Shown here piece after piece: positions 1-5,675 of a stretch of DNA of 8,015 bases. Made by a program: the position numbers and the translations under genes. The DNA is from Pseudomonadota bacterium (GTDB lineage Bacteria; Pseudomonadota; Gammaproteobacteria; Enterobacterales; Enterobacteriaceae), in NCBI GenBank assembly GCA_023425455.1, contig JAFACP010000223.1, forward strand, positions 1-8,015, read 5' to 3'. Positions within the stretch are counted from its first letter, which is position 1, and each line of letters opens with the position of its first letter. The notes under the pieces are model-generated. The model was not told the DNA's origin and did no database searches. It saw nothing but the letters and a program-made list of their open reading frames with translations.

Positions 1-179
1 TGGATGCCGTTGGCACCAGTGACGACCTGCTGTTGAACCTGATGGCGGGACATGAACTGGTCGGCGTCCGCTTTACTCAGCGCAAGCGGCTGCTCGACCG
101 CTTCACCAACAGCGCTGCAGAGAGCGCGGACCGCCTGCTGCTACGCTGGCTGCAGCGTGGACAAAAACCGCTACTGTAA
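1..179 (+). CDS. sohB: SohB, inner-membrane S49-family peptidase, C-terminal fragment
   Basis: This is the last 58 codons of a gene that begins before the window, read from base 3 and ending in TAA at 177-179. The translated tail (DAVGTSDDLLLNLMAGHE near its start, AAESADRLLLRWLQRGQK near its end) matches my recollection of the C-terminus of E. coli SohB, a relative of signal peptide peptidase SppA. The catalytic domain and the N-terminal membrane segment lie outside the window, so activity cannot be judged here. The tail is rich in arginine and leucine, with no membrane segment. The gene converges on yciN, as in E. coli, which supports the assignment. E. coli sohB was named as a multicopy suppressor of an htrA (degP) mutant; that is outside knowledge, not visible here. 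Confidence 0.9.
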   Translation, partial: DAVGTSDDLLLNLMAGHELVGVRFTQRKRLLDRFTNSAAESADRLLLRWLQRGQKPLL

Positions 180-182
180 ACA

Positions 183-210
183 AAAACGCGAGGCCAGGGC
201 CTCGCGTTTT
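183..210. terminator. Bidirectional intrinsic terminator between sohB and yciN
   Basis: A 12-bp perfect stem (AAAACGCGAGGC at 183-194 with its complement at 199-210) closes a CAGG tetraloop. On the forward strand the stem runs into TTTT. On the reverse strand it runs into TTTTT (bases 182-186). It starts 3 bases after the sohB stop and lies 3 bases beyond the yciN stop, so it can end both convergent transcripts. Confidence 0.85.
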
Positions 211-213
211 GCA

Positions 214-465
214 TTAATCGACCAGGTGATACTTCTCTGACAGGGCATGCGCCAGGTATTTGAACATATTAAATACGGCGGTGCTTTTCGGGGTCGGTAA
301 ACCTTGTTCATCAAGGAAATACTCCCCGCTGAACACCAGCACGCCGTTACGCTGTTCGACGCCGGTTGCTTCAATGCCCGCAAGGGTGTCTTCATGGTCG
401 CGAATCAGTTTGTTTGCTTCGATAAGCAGAGAGGCTCGGTCGATGGGTTGGGTCGTATTCTGCAT
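214..465 (-). CDS. yciN: YciN, small conserved protein of unknown function (DUF2498)
   Basis: The gene encodes 83 residues, the family's usual length, starting [10 protein letters not shown] and ending LSEKYHLVD. The core [18 protein letters not shown] segment (here [15 protein letters not shown]), followed by [21 protein letters not shown] and a C-terminal predicted helix, matches E. coli YciN almost residue for residue as I recall it. The frame is open further upstream to 582, but I chose the ATG at 463-465. It has a strong AAGGAGT ribosome binding site at 471-477, and the extra upstream codons look non-coding. There is no signal peptide or membrane segment, so the product is probably cytosolic. 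The function is unknown. It is divergent from topA and shares that gene's upstream region, and it converges on sohB. Confidence 0.92.
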   Translation of the reverse strand: MQNTTQPIDRASLLIEANKLIRDHEDTLAGIEATGVEQRNGVLVFSGEYFLDEQGLPTPKSTAVFNMFKYLAHALSEKYHLVD

Positions 466-490
466 AATCCACTCCTTAAACAGTGACAAT

Positions 491-519
491 AGTCTACGCC
501 GGGGGCGCTTTGGGGGCAA
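491..519 (-). promoter_or_regulatory. Candidate sigma-70 promoter of yciN
   Basis: On the reverse strand TTGCCC (514-519) and TAGACT (491-496) are separated by exactly 17 bases. Each matches four of six consensus positions. Transcription would start near 484, giving a leader of about 20 bases that contains the AAGGAGT ribosome binding site. This is a motif match only, with no experimental support visible. Confidence 0.45.
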
Positions 520-652
520 ATTTTCCCTGTTATCTGAGGGGATAAGAAGGCGGGGGCAGGCTGGCGTGATTTGCTTTTGCATGCTAATAAAGTTGCGTAA
601 CGAATTTTATCAGGTACAGTGTGCGCTTTCGTCATTCTGGCAACAGAATTGC

Positions 653-682
653 TTGACATTCAACCGGGAATTGGTCACGAAT
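653..682 (+). promoter_or_regulatory. Candidate topA promoter with perfect TTGACA box
   Basis: TTGACA at 653-658 is a perfect sigma-70 -35 box, but the -10 position 17-18 bases on (ACGAAT, 677-682) is poor. The wider CTTGACA (652-658) also resembles the heat-shock sigma-32 -35 element CTTGAAA. E. coli topA is known to have several promoters including a sigma-32 one, so this may be the equivalent. Other weak candidates nearby are TTGCGT/TACAGT (593-598, 615-620) and the -10-like TAGAAT at 749-754. The stretch 466-864 has no gene I can support. Confidence 0.35.
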
Positions 683-748
683 GAAAGCTCGTGTGAGAAA
701 AATACCCGATAACTCAATCACCTGGGCGTCATTTCTCTGATGTCTGGA

Positions 749-754
749 TAGAAT
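749..754 (+). promoter_or_regulatory. -10-like box TAGAAT, the most gene-proximal topA promoter candidate
   Basis: TAGAAT differs from TATAAT at one base. The -35 position 17 bases upstream (GCGTCA, 726-731) matches only three of six, so this would be a promoter depending on its -10 or on an activator. Transcription would begin near 761, just inside the first of two leader inverted repeats. Confidence 0.3.
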
Positions 755-755
755 A

Positions 756-803
756 AGGGGTTGATATCCCCTGACGCGGTCGCCATATCAATGGCTCGCC
801 GTC
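756..803 (+). other. Two consecutive inverted repeats in the topA leader
   Basis: AGGGG (756-760) pairs with CCCCT (768-772) around a 7-base loop. Directly after it, GCCAT-type pairing joins 782-786 to 791-795 around ATCA. That stem is flanked by a longer imperfect match between 773-779 and 799-803 (GACGCGG against CCGTC). As RNA they could fold as two hairpins 60-100 bases before the topA start. Their role is not known. Confidence 0.35.
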
Positions 804-864
804 AGTGGAAGGGAAATCAACGTGCGGCGTATTCCTGGAAGAATTAAATTAGGTAAAGGTGAAT

Positions 865-3462
865 ATGGGTAAAGCTCTCGTCATCGTTGAGTCCCCGGCA
901 AAAGCCAAAACGATCAATAAGTATCTGGGTAATGACTACGTGGTTAAGTCCAGCGTCGGTCATATCCGCGATTTGCCGACCAGTGGCTCAGCCAGCAAAA
1001 AGAGCGCAGACTCTACCTCCACCAAAGGGGCTAAAAAGCCTAAAAAGGATGAACGTAGCGCGCTTGTCAACCGCATGGGTGTAAACCCGTGGCATAACTG
1101 GGATGCACACTATGAAGTGCTGCCCGGAAAAGAGAAAGTCGTTAACGAGCTGAAGCAGCTTGCTGAAAAAGCAGACCATATCTATCTCGCAACCGACCTT
1201 GACCGCGAAGGGGAAGCCATTGCATGGCACCTGCGGGAAGTGATCGGCGGCGATGACAAACGCTACAGCCGGGTAGTGTTTAACGAAATTACCAAAAACG
1301 CGATCCGCCAGGCGTTCGACACGCCGGGCGAGCTGAACATCGACCGTGTTAATGCTCAACAGGCGCGTCGCTTTATGGACCGCGTTGTGGGCTACATGGT
1401 GTCGCCGCTGCTGTGGAAAAAGGTCGCTCGTGGCCTTTCCGCGGGACGCGTCCAGTCCGTTGCCGTGCGCCTCGTCGTTGAACGCGAGCGTGAAATCAAA
1501 GCCTTCGTGCCGGAAGAGTTCTGGGAAGTGGATGCCAGTGTTACCACTCCGGGGGGAGATGCGCTGCCATTACAGGTCAGCCATCAGAACGACAAACCGT
1601 TCCGTCCGGAAAACCGTGAGCAGACTATGGCCGCGGTGGCATTGCTGGAAAAAGCCCGCTACCAGGTGCTGGAGCGTGAAGATAAGCCAACCAGCAGCAA
1701 ACCGGGCGCACCGTTCATTACCTCCACCCTGCAGCAGGCTGCGAGCACGCGTCTGGGCTATGGGGTGAAGAAAACCATGATGATGGCGCAGCGCTTATAT
1801 GAAGCGGGCTACATCACCTACATGCGTACTGATTCGACTAACCTGAGTCAGGATGCTGTTAGCATGGTGCGCGGGTATATCAGCGACAATTTCGGCAAAA
1901 AATATCTGCCGGAAAGCGAAAATCAGTACGCCAGTAAGGAAAACTCACAGGAAGCGCACGAAGCGATTCGTCCTTCCGATGTCTCGGTGCTGGCTGAATC
2001 GCTGAAAGATATGGAAGCGGATGCCCAGAAGCTTTATCAGCTTATCTGGCGTCAGTTCGTGGCCTGTCAGATGACACCCGCGAAGTACGACTCCACCACC
2101 CTGACCGTTGGTGCGGGTGATTTCCGCCTGAAAGCGCGTGGGCGTATTTTGCGCTTCGACGGCTGGACCAAAGTGATGCCGGCGCTGCGTAAAGGCGATG
2201 AAGACAGGACGCTGCCTGCGGTCAACAAGGGTGATGAACTCGCTCTGGTTGAACTGCTTCCGGCCCAGCACTTCACCAAGCCGCCGGCGCGTTTCAGCGA
2301 AGCATCGCTGGTCAAAGAGCTGGAAAAACGCGGAATTGGTCGTCCGTCGACCTATGCCTCCATCATCTCCACCATCCAGGACCGCGGCTACGTCCGGGTT
2401 GAGAACCGCCGTTTTTATGCGGAAAAGATGGGTGAGATAGTGACTGACCGCCTGGAAGCCAACTTCCGCGAGTTAATGAATTACGATTTCACCGCTCAGA
2501 TGGAAGACCGCCTCGACCAGGTTGCCAGCCATCAGGCGGAGTGGAAAAAAGTGCTCGACAGCTTCTTTAGCGACTTTACCAGCCAGCTGGATAAAGCCGA
2601 AAAAGATCCTGAAGAGGGCGGTATGTTGCCAAATCAGATGGTACTGACCAGCATCGACTGCCCAACCTGCGGCCGTAAGATGGGGATCCGTACCGCGACA
2701 ACCGGCGTTTTCCTCGGCTGTTCCGGCTACGCGCTGTCACCGAAAGAGCGTTGCAAAACCACCATCAACCTCGTACCTGAGAATGAAGTGCTCAACGTGC
2801 TGGAAGGTGATGATGCAGAAACTAACGCCCTGCGCGCCAAACGCCGCTGTAAGAAATGCGGTACGGCGATGGACAGCTACCTGATCGATCCGAAACGTAA
2901 ACTGCACGTTTGCGGGAATAACCCGACCTGCGACGGTTATGAGATCGAAGAGGGTGAGTTCCGGATTAAAGGCTATGACGGCCCGATTGTTGAGTGTGAG
3001 AAATGTGGTTCCGAAATGCACCTGAAAATGGGGCGTTTCGGGAAGTACATGGCCTGTACCAACGACGACTGTAAAAACACACGTAAGATCCTGCGTAATG
3101 GCGAAGTGGCGCCACCGAAGGAAGATCCGGTTCCGCTGCCTGAGCTACCGTGCGAGAAATCAGACGCATACTTTGTGCTGCGTGATGGCGCTGCCGGGGT
3201 GTTCCTCGCCGCCAACACCTTCCCGAAATCGCGCGAGACCCGCGCGCCGCTGGTTGAAGAGTTGTACCGCTTCCGCGACCGTCTGCCGGAGAAGCTGCGC
3301 TATCTGGCCGATGCGCCACAGCAGGATCCCGAAGGCAATAAGACCGTTGTGCGCTTTAGCCGTAAAACGAAGCAGCAGTATGTTGCGGCTGAGAAAGAGG
3401 GTAAAGCGACTGGCTGGTCAGCATTCTATGTTGACGGCAAATGGGCTGAAGGCAAAAAATAA
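865..3462 (+). CDS. topA: DNA topoisomerase I (type IA, omega protein)
   Basis: The enzyme cuts one strand through a 5'-phosphotyrosine link, passes the other strand and reseals, removing negative supercoils that build up behind RNA polymerase. The 865 residues equal the E. coli length. An N-terminal Toprim domain (about 3-142) carries Glu9 and the DLDREGE motif, with Asp111, Asp113 and Glu115. The type IA core (about 155-575) has the catalytic tyrosine at 319 in YITYMRTDS with Arg321. Three tetracysteine zinc motifs follow: C599/C602/C619/C630, C662/C665/C683/C689 and C711/C714/C731/C736. A C-terminal zinc-ribbon-like region that binds single-stranded DNA and RNA polymerase completes the protein. 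I chose the ATG at 865, giving [15 protein letters not shown] with AAAGG at 855-859 as ribosome binding site, over an in-frame GTG at 859. The gene has its own terminator and looks monocistronic and intact. Confidence 0.98.
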   Translation: MGKALVIVESPAKAKTINKYLGNDYVVKSSVGHIRDLPTSGSASKKSADSTSTKGAKKPKKDERSALVNRMGVNPWHNWDAHYEVLPGKEKVVNELKQLAEKADHIYLATDLDREGEAIAWHLREVIGGDDKRYSRVVFNEITKNAIRQAFDTPGELNIDRVNAQQARRFMDRVVGYMVSPLLWKKVARGLSAGRVQSVAVRLVVEREREIKAFVPEEFWEVDASVTTPGGDALPLQVSHQNDKPFRPENREQTMAAVALLEKARYQVLEREDKPTSSKPGAPFITSTLQQAASTRLGYGVKKTMMMAQRLYEAGYITYMRTDSTNLSQDAVSMVRGYISDNFGKKYLPESENQYASKENSQEAHEAIRPSDVSVLAESLKDMEADAQKLYQLIWRQFVACQMTPAKYDSTTLTVGAGDFRLKARGRILRFDGWTKVMPALRKGDEDRTLPAVNKGDELALVELLPAQHFTKPPARFSEASLVKELEKRGIGRPSTYASIISTIQDRGYVRVENRRFYAEKMGEIVTDRLEANFRELMNYDFTAQMEDRLDQVASHQAEWKKVLDSFFSDFTSQLDKAEKDPEEGGMLPNQMVLTSIDCPTCGRKMGIRTATTGVFLGCSGYALSPKERCKTTINLVPENEVLNVLEGDDAETNALRAKRRCKKCGTAMDSYLIDPKRKLHVCGNNPTCDGYEIEEGEFRIKGYDGPIVECEKCGSEMHLKMGRFGKYMACTNDDCKNTRKILRNGEVAPPKEDPVPLPELPCEKSDAYFVLRDGAAGVFLAANTFPKSRETRAPLVEELYRFRDRLPEKLRYLADAPQQDPEGNKTVVRFSRKTKQQYVAAEKEGKATGWSAFYVDGKWAEGKK

Positions 3463-3487
3463 TCTTCACTTACCGCAACTTACCTGT

Positions 3488-3514
3488 AAAGGGCCGGACT
3501 TCCGGCCCTTTTTT
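3488..3514 (+). terminator. Intrinsic terminator of topA
   Basis: The GC-rich stem GGGCCGGA (3491-3498) pairs with TCCGGCCC (3501-3508) over a minimal loop. It is extended by AAA (3488-3490) against the first Ts, and six Ts follow at 3509-3514. It lies 26 bases after the topA stop and separates topA from cysB. Confidence 0.93.
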
Positions 3515-3520
3515 ATTATG

Positions 3521-3586
3521 TTGTTATTATTTTTTGTACTGCACTATACAGCCTGGCGATAAATGATATAGTGGTTATAGTTAACC
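3521..3586 (+). promoter_or_regulatory. Probable cysB promoter and autoregulatory region
   Basis: This AT-rich stretch holds several -10-like boxes. TATAGT occurs twice, 9 bases apart (3567-3572 and 3576-3581), and TATACA lies at 3545-3550. The -35-like hexamers TTGTTA (3521-3526) and TTGTAC (3534-3539) precede them. An inverted repeat GGTTA-TAGT-TAACC (3573-3586) overlaps the second TATAGT. CysB is known to repress its own gene in enterics, so binding of CysB here is expected. Which hexamers are used cannot be told from sequence alone. Confidence 0.5.
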
Positions 3587-3598
3587 CTTTTCTTATTA

Positions 3599-3620
3599 TC
3601 AAATCGTCTTAAGCGATTGA
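3599..3620 (+). other. Potential hairpin in the cysB leader
   Basis: AATCG (3602-3606) pairs with CGATT (3614-3618). The stem extends through TC/GA (3599-3600 with 3619-3620) past one bulged A. The loop centres on CTTAA. It sits 28 bases before the cysB start and leaves the ribosome binding site free. Function unknown. Confidence 0.3.
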
Positions 3621-4622
<1,002 letters not shown>

Positions 4623-4629
4623 TCACCTG

Positions 4630-4658
4630 CGGTATCTTTCCCTTGCGGAAAGATACCG
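4630..4658 (+). terminator. Long hairpin after cysB, possible terminator without a U-tract
   Basis: A perfect 12-bp stem (4630-4641 with 4647-4658) closes a 5-base loop, starting 7 bases after the cysB stop. The base is followed by AAATAACCTTTT rather than an immediate T-run, the nearest Ts being 8 bases on. It may act as a weak terminator or as a 3'-end stabiliser left after exonuclease trimming. Confidence 0.5.
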
Positions 4659-4748
4659 AAATAACCTTTTAAACCTAAATCAGAATTATCATCATCCGCA
4701 CTCCTCTGACATATAATGTCATTATCCATTTACTTTATAAGGTTAAAC

Positions 4749-4766
4749 TGTCGCAAATTTGCGACA
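4749..4766. promoter_or_regulatory. Perfect 18-bp palindrome, probable operator
   Basis: TGTCGCAAATTTGCGACA reads identically on both strands with no mismatch or gap. The bases flanking it (C and A) break the symmetry, so the palindrome is exactly 18 bp. It lies 127 bases after the cysB stop and 195 bases before the first ymiA ATG. The size and symmetry suit a homodimeric helix-turn-helix regulator. I do not recognise the sequence as the consensus of a known regulator. Confidence 0.55.
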
Positions 4767-4781
4767 AAAGTAGAAAGTAAA

Positions 4782-4795
4782 TTGCAGCTGTGCAA
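4782..4795. repeat. Inverted repeat TTGCA-N4-TGCAA
   Basis: Five-base arms around GCTG. Its centre is 31 bp, about three helical turns, from the centre of the 18-bp palindrome, so both would face the same side of the DNA. The arms are short and could arise by chance. Confidence 0.3.
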
Positions 4796-4960
4796 ATAAT
4801 TCTTTTCAAATATTTATTTCTGGTCAAAAGATTGAATATTTCCAGCACCTTGATGCGTAAATTCACTGGCTTTTCGGCAAAAGTTTCTTTAGGATTTATC
4901 TCAACTGATAATTAATTGTACCGATTGTTTGGTCGCTAAATGATAAACGATGTCGATTGT

Positions 4961-5101
4961 ATGAGGTTAGCAATGCCATCAGGAAGTGAAGAACCGCAAA
5001 GGGATCCTGCGCTTAAACGTAAAGCCTGGCTGGCGGTCTTTCTGGTTTCTGCCCTGTTTTGGGTGGCGGTTGCTCTCCTTGCCTGGAAATATTGGGGTTA
5101 A
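4961..5101 (+). CDS. ymiA: YmiA, small single-pass membrane protein of unknown function
   Basis: The gene encodes 46 residues, MRLAMPSGSEEPQRD..., the same length as I recall for E. coli YmiA and closely similar to it. A charged N-terminal part (about 1-22, ending KRK) precedes one hydrophobic helix at about 23-42 (WLAVFLVSALFWVAVALLAW) and a short KYWG tail. The KRK before the helix suggests that the N-terminus stays in the cytoplasm. I report the ATG at 4961 because it gives the family length. However, the in-frame ATG at 4973 (Met5) has the only good ribosome binding site, GAGGT at 4963-4967 with 5-base spacing, so the true product may be 42 residues. yciX starts 2 bases after the stop, so the two are surely co-transcribed. 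Function unknown. Confidence 0.85.
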   Translation: MRLAMPSGSEEPQRDPALKRKAWLAVFLVSALFWVAVALLAWKYWG

Positions 5102-5103
5102 GT

Positions 5104-5274
5104 ATGGCCGTTACAGTTCAGACAGAAACAGTAAAGCAGTCGCGCCCTCATCGTGACAGCAGTCACAAAGTGCGTAAGGCGCCCGCAACCAGCGTACCTG
5201 CTTCATGGAAACTTACTCCGCAGCAGCAGGCTTTTATTGATGTGTTCGCTGAAGACGAACCCAAAAAACAATAA
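5104..5274 (+). CDS. yciX: YciX, small soluble protein of unknown function
   Basis: The gene encodes 56 residues, MAVTVQTETVKQSRPHRDSS... to ...AEDEPKKQ. The first half is basic, polar and probably disordered. The second half (WKLTPQQQAFIDVFAEDE, about 35-52) looks like one short amphipathic helix ending in acidic residues. There is no signal peptide or membrane segment. The start at 5104 follows GGGG (5094-5097) inside the end of ymiA, a tight junction that points to translational coupling. An upstream in-frame ATG at 5059 would overlap ymiA by 43 bases and has less support. The gene is placed by synteny as the E. coli yciX counterpart. I know of no established function. Confidence 0.85.
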   Translation: MAVTVQTETVKQSRPHRDSSHKVRKAPATSVPASWKLTPQQQAFIDVFAEDEPKKQ

Positions 5275-5292
5275 TTTAGTTTTCCGCGTTAT

Positions 5293-5313
5293 TATTCTTA
5301 CTCATTAAGAATA
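5293..5313 (+). other. AT-rich hairpin after yciX
   Basis: TATTCTTA (5293-5300) pairs perfectly with TAAGAATA (5306-5313) around CTCAT. It lies 18 bases after the yciX stop. There is no T-run after it, so it is not a standard terminator. It may mark an RNA 3' end or a processing site between yciX and ymiC. Confidence 0.35.
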
Positions 5314-5326
5314 TCTCTGCGCTTTT

Positions 5327-5393
5327 GTACTCTTTAATAAATACACATCAGCAATATAGAGTCGGGTGATTGCCTCGCACCCTTTAATAAATA
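5327..5393 (+). repeat. Direct repeat of CTTTAATAAATA, copies 50 bp apart
   Basis: CTTTAATAAATA occurs at 5332-5343 and again at 5382-5393, identical over 12 bases. With the five bases before each copy the match is 15 of 17 (GNACNCTTTAATAAATA). The offset of exactly 50 bp is close to five helical turns. The repeat fills the yciX-ymiC gap, the second copy ending 15 bases before ymiC. It could be a paired regulator site or a duplicated promoter element. Confidence 0.5.
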
Positions 5394-5408
5394 AAGTCTG
5401 GTGTTACG

Positions 5409-5510
5409 ATGATGAATAACATGACAACCCTCAAATACTGGTCCTGGACAGGCGCTTTTATGGTGTCCATTCTGTTCTGGTGTCAGCTTATCTGGCTGGC
5501 CTTCCGCTAA
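5409..5510 (+). CDS. ymiC: YmiC-like 33-residue single-pass membrane protein
   Basis: The gene encodes MMNNMTTLKYWSWTGAFMVSILFWCQLIWLAFR. After a short polar start with Lys9, residues 11-32 form one hydrophobic, tryptophan-rich segment ending in Arg33. The symbol rests on position between yciX and acnA and on my recollection of a small E. coli membrane protein there; treat it as likely, not certain. There are three in-frame ATGs (5409, 5412, 5421). The only ribosome binding site is a weak GGTG at 5400-5403, which suits 5409 or 5412. The reading frame is followed 5 bases after its stop by a strong terminator, as expected for a real last gene. The membrane segment resembles that of YmiA. Function unknown. 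Confidence 0.75.
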   Translation: MMNNMTTLKYWSWTGAFMVSILFWCQLIWLAFR

Positions 5511-5515
5511 ATCGC

Positions 5516-5541
5516 AAAACCTCGCCACGGCGAGGTTTTTT
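5516..5541 (+). terminator. Intrinsic terminator after ymiC
   Basis: CCTCGC (5520-5525) pairs with GCGAGG (5530-5535) over a CACG loop. AAAA comes before the stem and six Ts follow at 5536-5541. It ends the ymiA-yciX-ymiC transcript and isolates acnA, which must therefore have its own promoter. Confidence 0.92.
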
Positions 5542-5563
5542 GTGTGTAATCCTGCCTGAAGAG

Positions 5564-5587
5564 ACCCGATGATTTATCAATTCGGGT
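5564..5587. promoter_or_regulatory. Imperfect inverted repeat upstream of acnA
   Basis: ACCCGA (5564-5569) is complementary to TCGGGT (5582-5587). Inside it TGAT (5570-5573) is complementary to ATCA (5576-5579), with two unpaired bases, AT, on the right side. The 24-bp near-palindrome lies 23 bases after the ymiC terminator and directly beside the ArcA-like repeat, so it may be an operator of acnA. Confidence 0.35.
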
Positions 5588-5588
5588 T

Positions 5589-5603
5589 GTTATCAAAACG
5601 TTA
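5589..5603 (+). promoter_or_regulatory. ArcA-like direct repeat in the acnA promoter region
   Basis: GTTATCAAAACGTTA has two GTTA elements 11 bp apart and matches 11 of 15 positions of the commonly cited ArcA box GTTAATTAAATGTTA. ArcA is known to repress E. coli acnA when oxygen is short, so the site is plausible. A third GTTA lies at 5616-5619. Possible -10 boxes TTATCT (5618-5623) and TTTAAT (5622-5627) lie just downstream, so bound ArcA would overlap a promoter. Confidence 0.45.
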
Positions 5604-5633
5604 CGACATCTTTGTGTTATCTTTAATTACGGC

Positions 5634-5649
5634 CCTGATGAATATCAGG
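5634..5649 (+). other. Hairpin in the acnA leader
   Basis: CCTGAT (5634-5639) and ATCAGG (5644-5649) form a perfect 6-bp stem with loop GAAT, ending 14 bases before the ribosome binding site. If transcription starts near 5634 it would be at the very 5' end of the acnA message and could protect it from RNA decay. Confidence 0.4.
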
Positions 5650-5662
5650 TTATCTCTGTAAT

Positions 5663-5670
5663 TAAGGAGG
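5663..5670 (+). promoter_or_regulatory. Near-perfect ribosome binding site of acnA
   Basis: TAAGGAGG is an eight-base match to the 3' end of 16S rRNA, five bases before the ATG at 5676. It fixes the acnA start and predicts strong translation initiation. Confidence 0.9.
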
Positions 5671-5675
5671 AGCTT

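Larger units (their letters stand above)
4667..4960. other. AT-rich intergenic control region before ymiA
   Basis: About 300 bases without a gene I can support. It contains the perfect palindrome at 4749-4766, the inverted repeat at 4782-4795, a short CTTTT-CGGC-AAAAG hairpin (4870-4883) and a -10-like GATAAT at 4907-4912 that lacks a good -35 partner. The promoter of ymiA-yciX should lie here, probably in the last 100 bases, but I cannot place it with confidence. Confidence 0.5.

Noticed and set aside
214..582. Longer 122-codon form of YciN
   Set aside because: The extra 39 residues fall in the promoter region and lack a good ribosome binding site. The internal ATG at 465 gives the family length and has AAGGAGT.
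260..712. 150-codon forward open frame across yciN and its upstream region
   Set aside because: Most of it is antisense to yciN, which matches a known family, and it has no ribosome binding site or recognisable product.
859..864. GTG start two codons before the topA ATG
   Set aside because: The family protein starts at [10 protein letters not shown], and the ribosome binding site AAAGG would overlap the GTG.
4710..4960. Possible small RNA gene in the cysB-ymiA gap
   Set aside because: I could not find a convincing promoter plus terminator pair; only short AT-rich hairpins are present.
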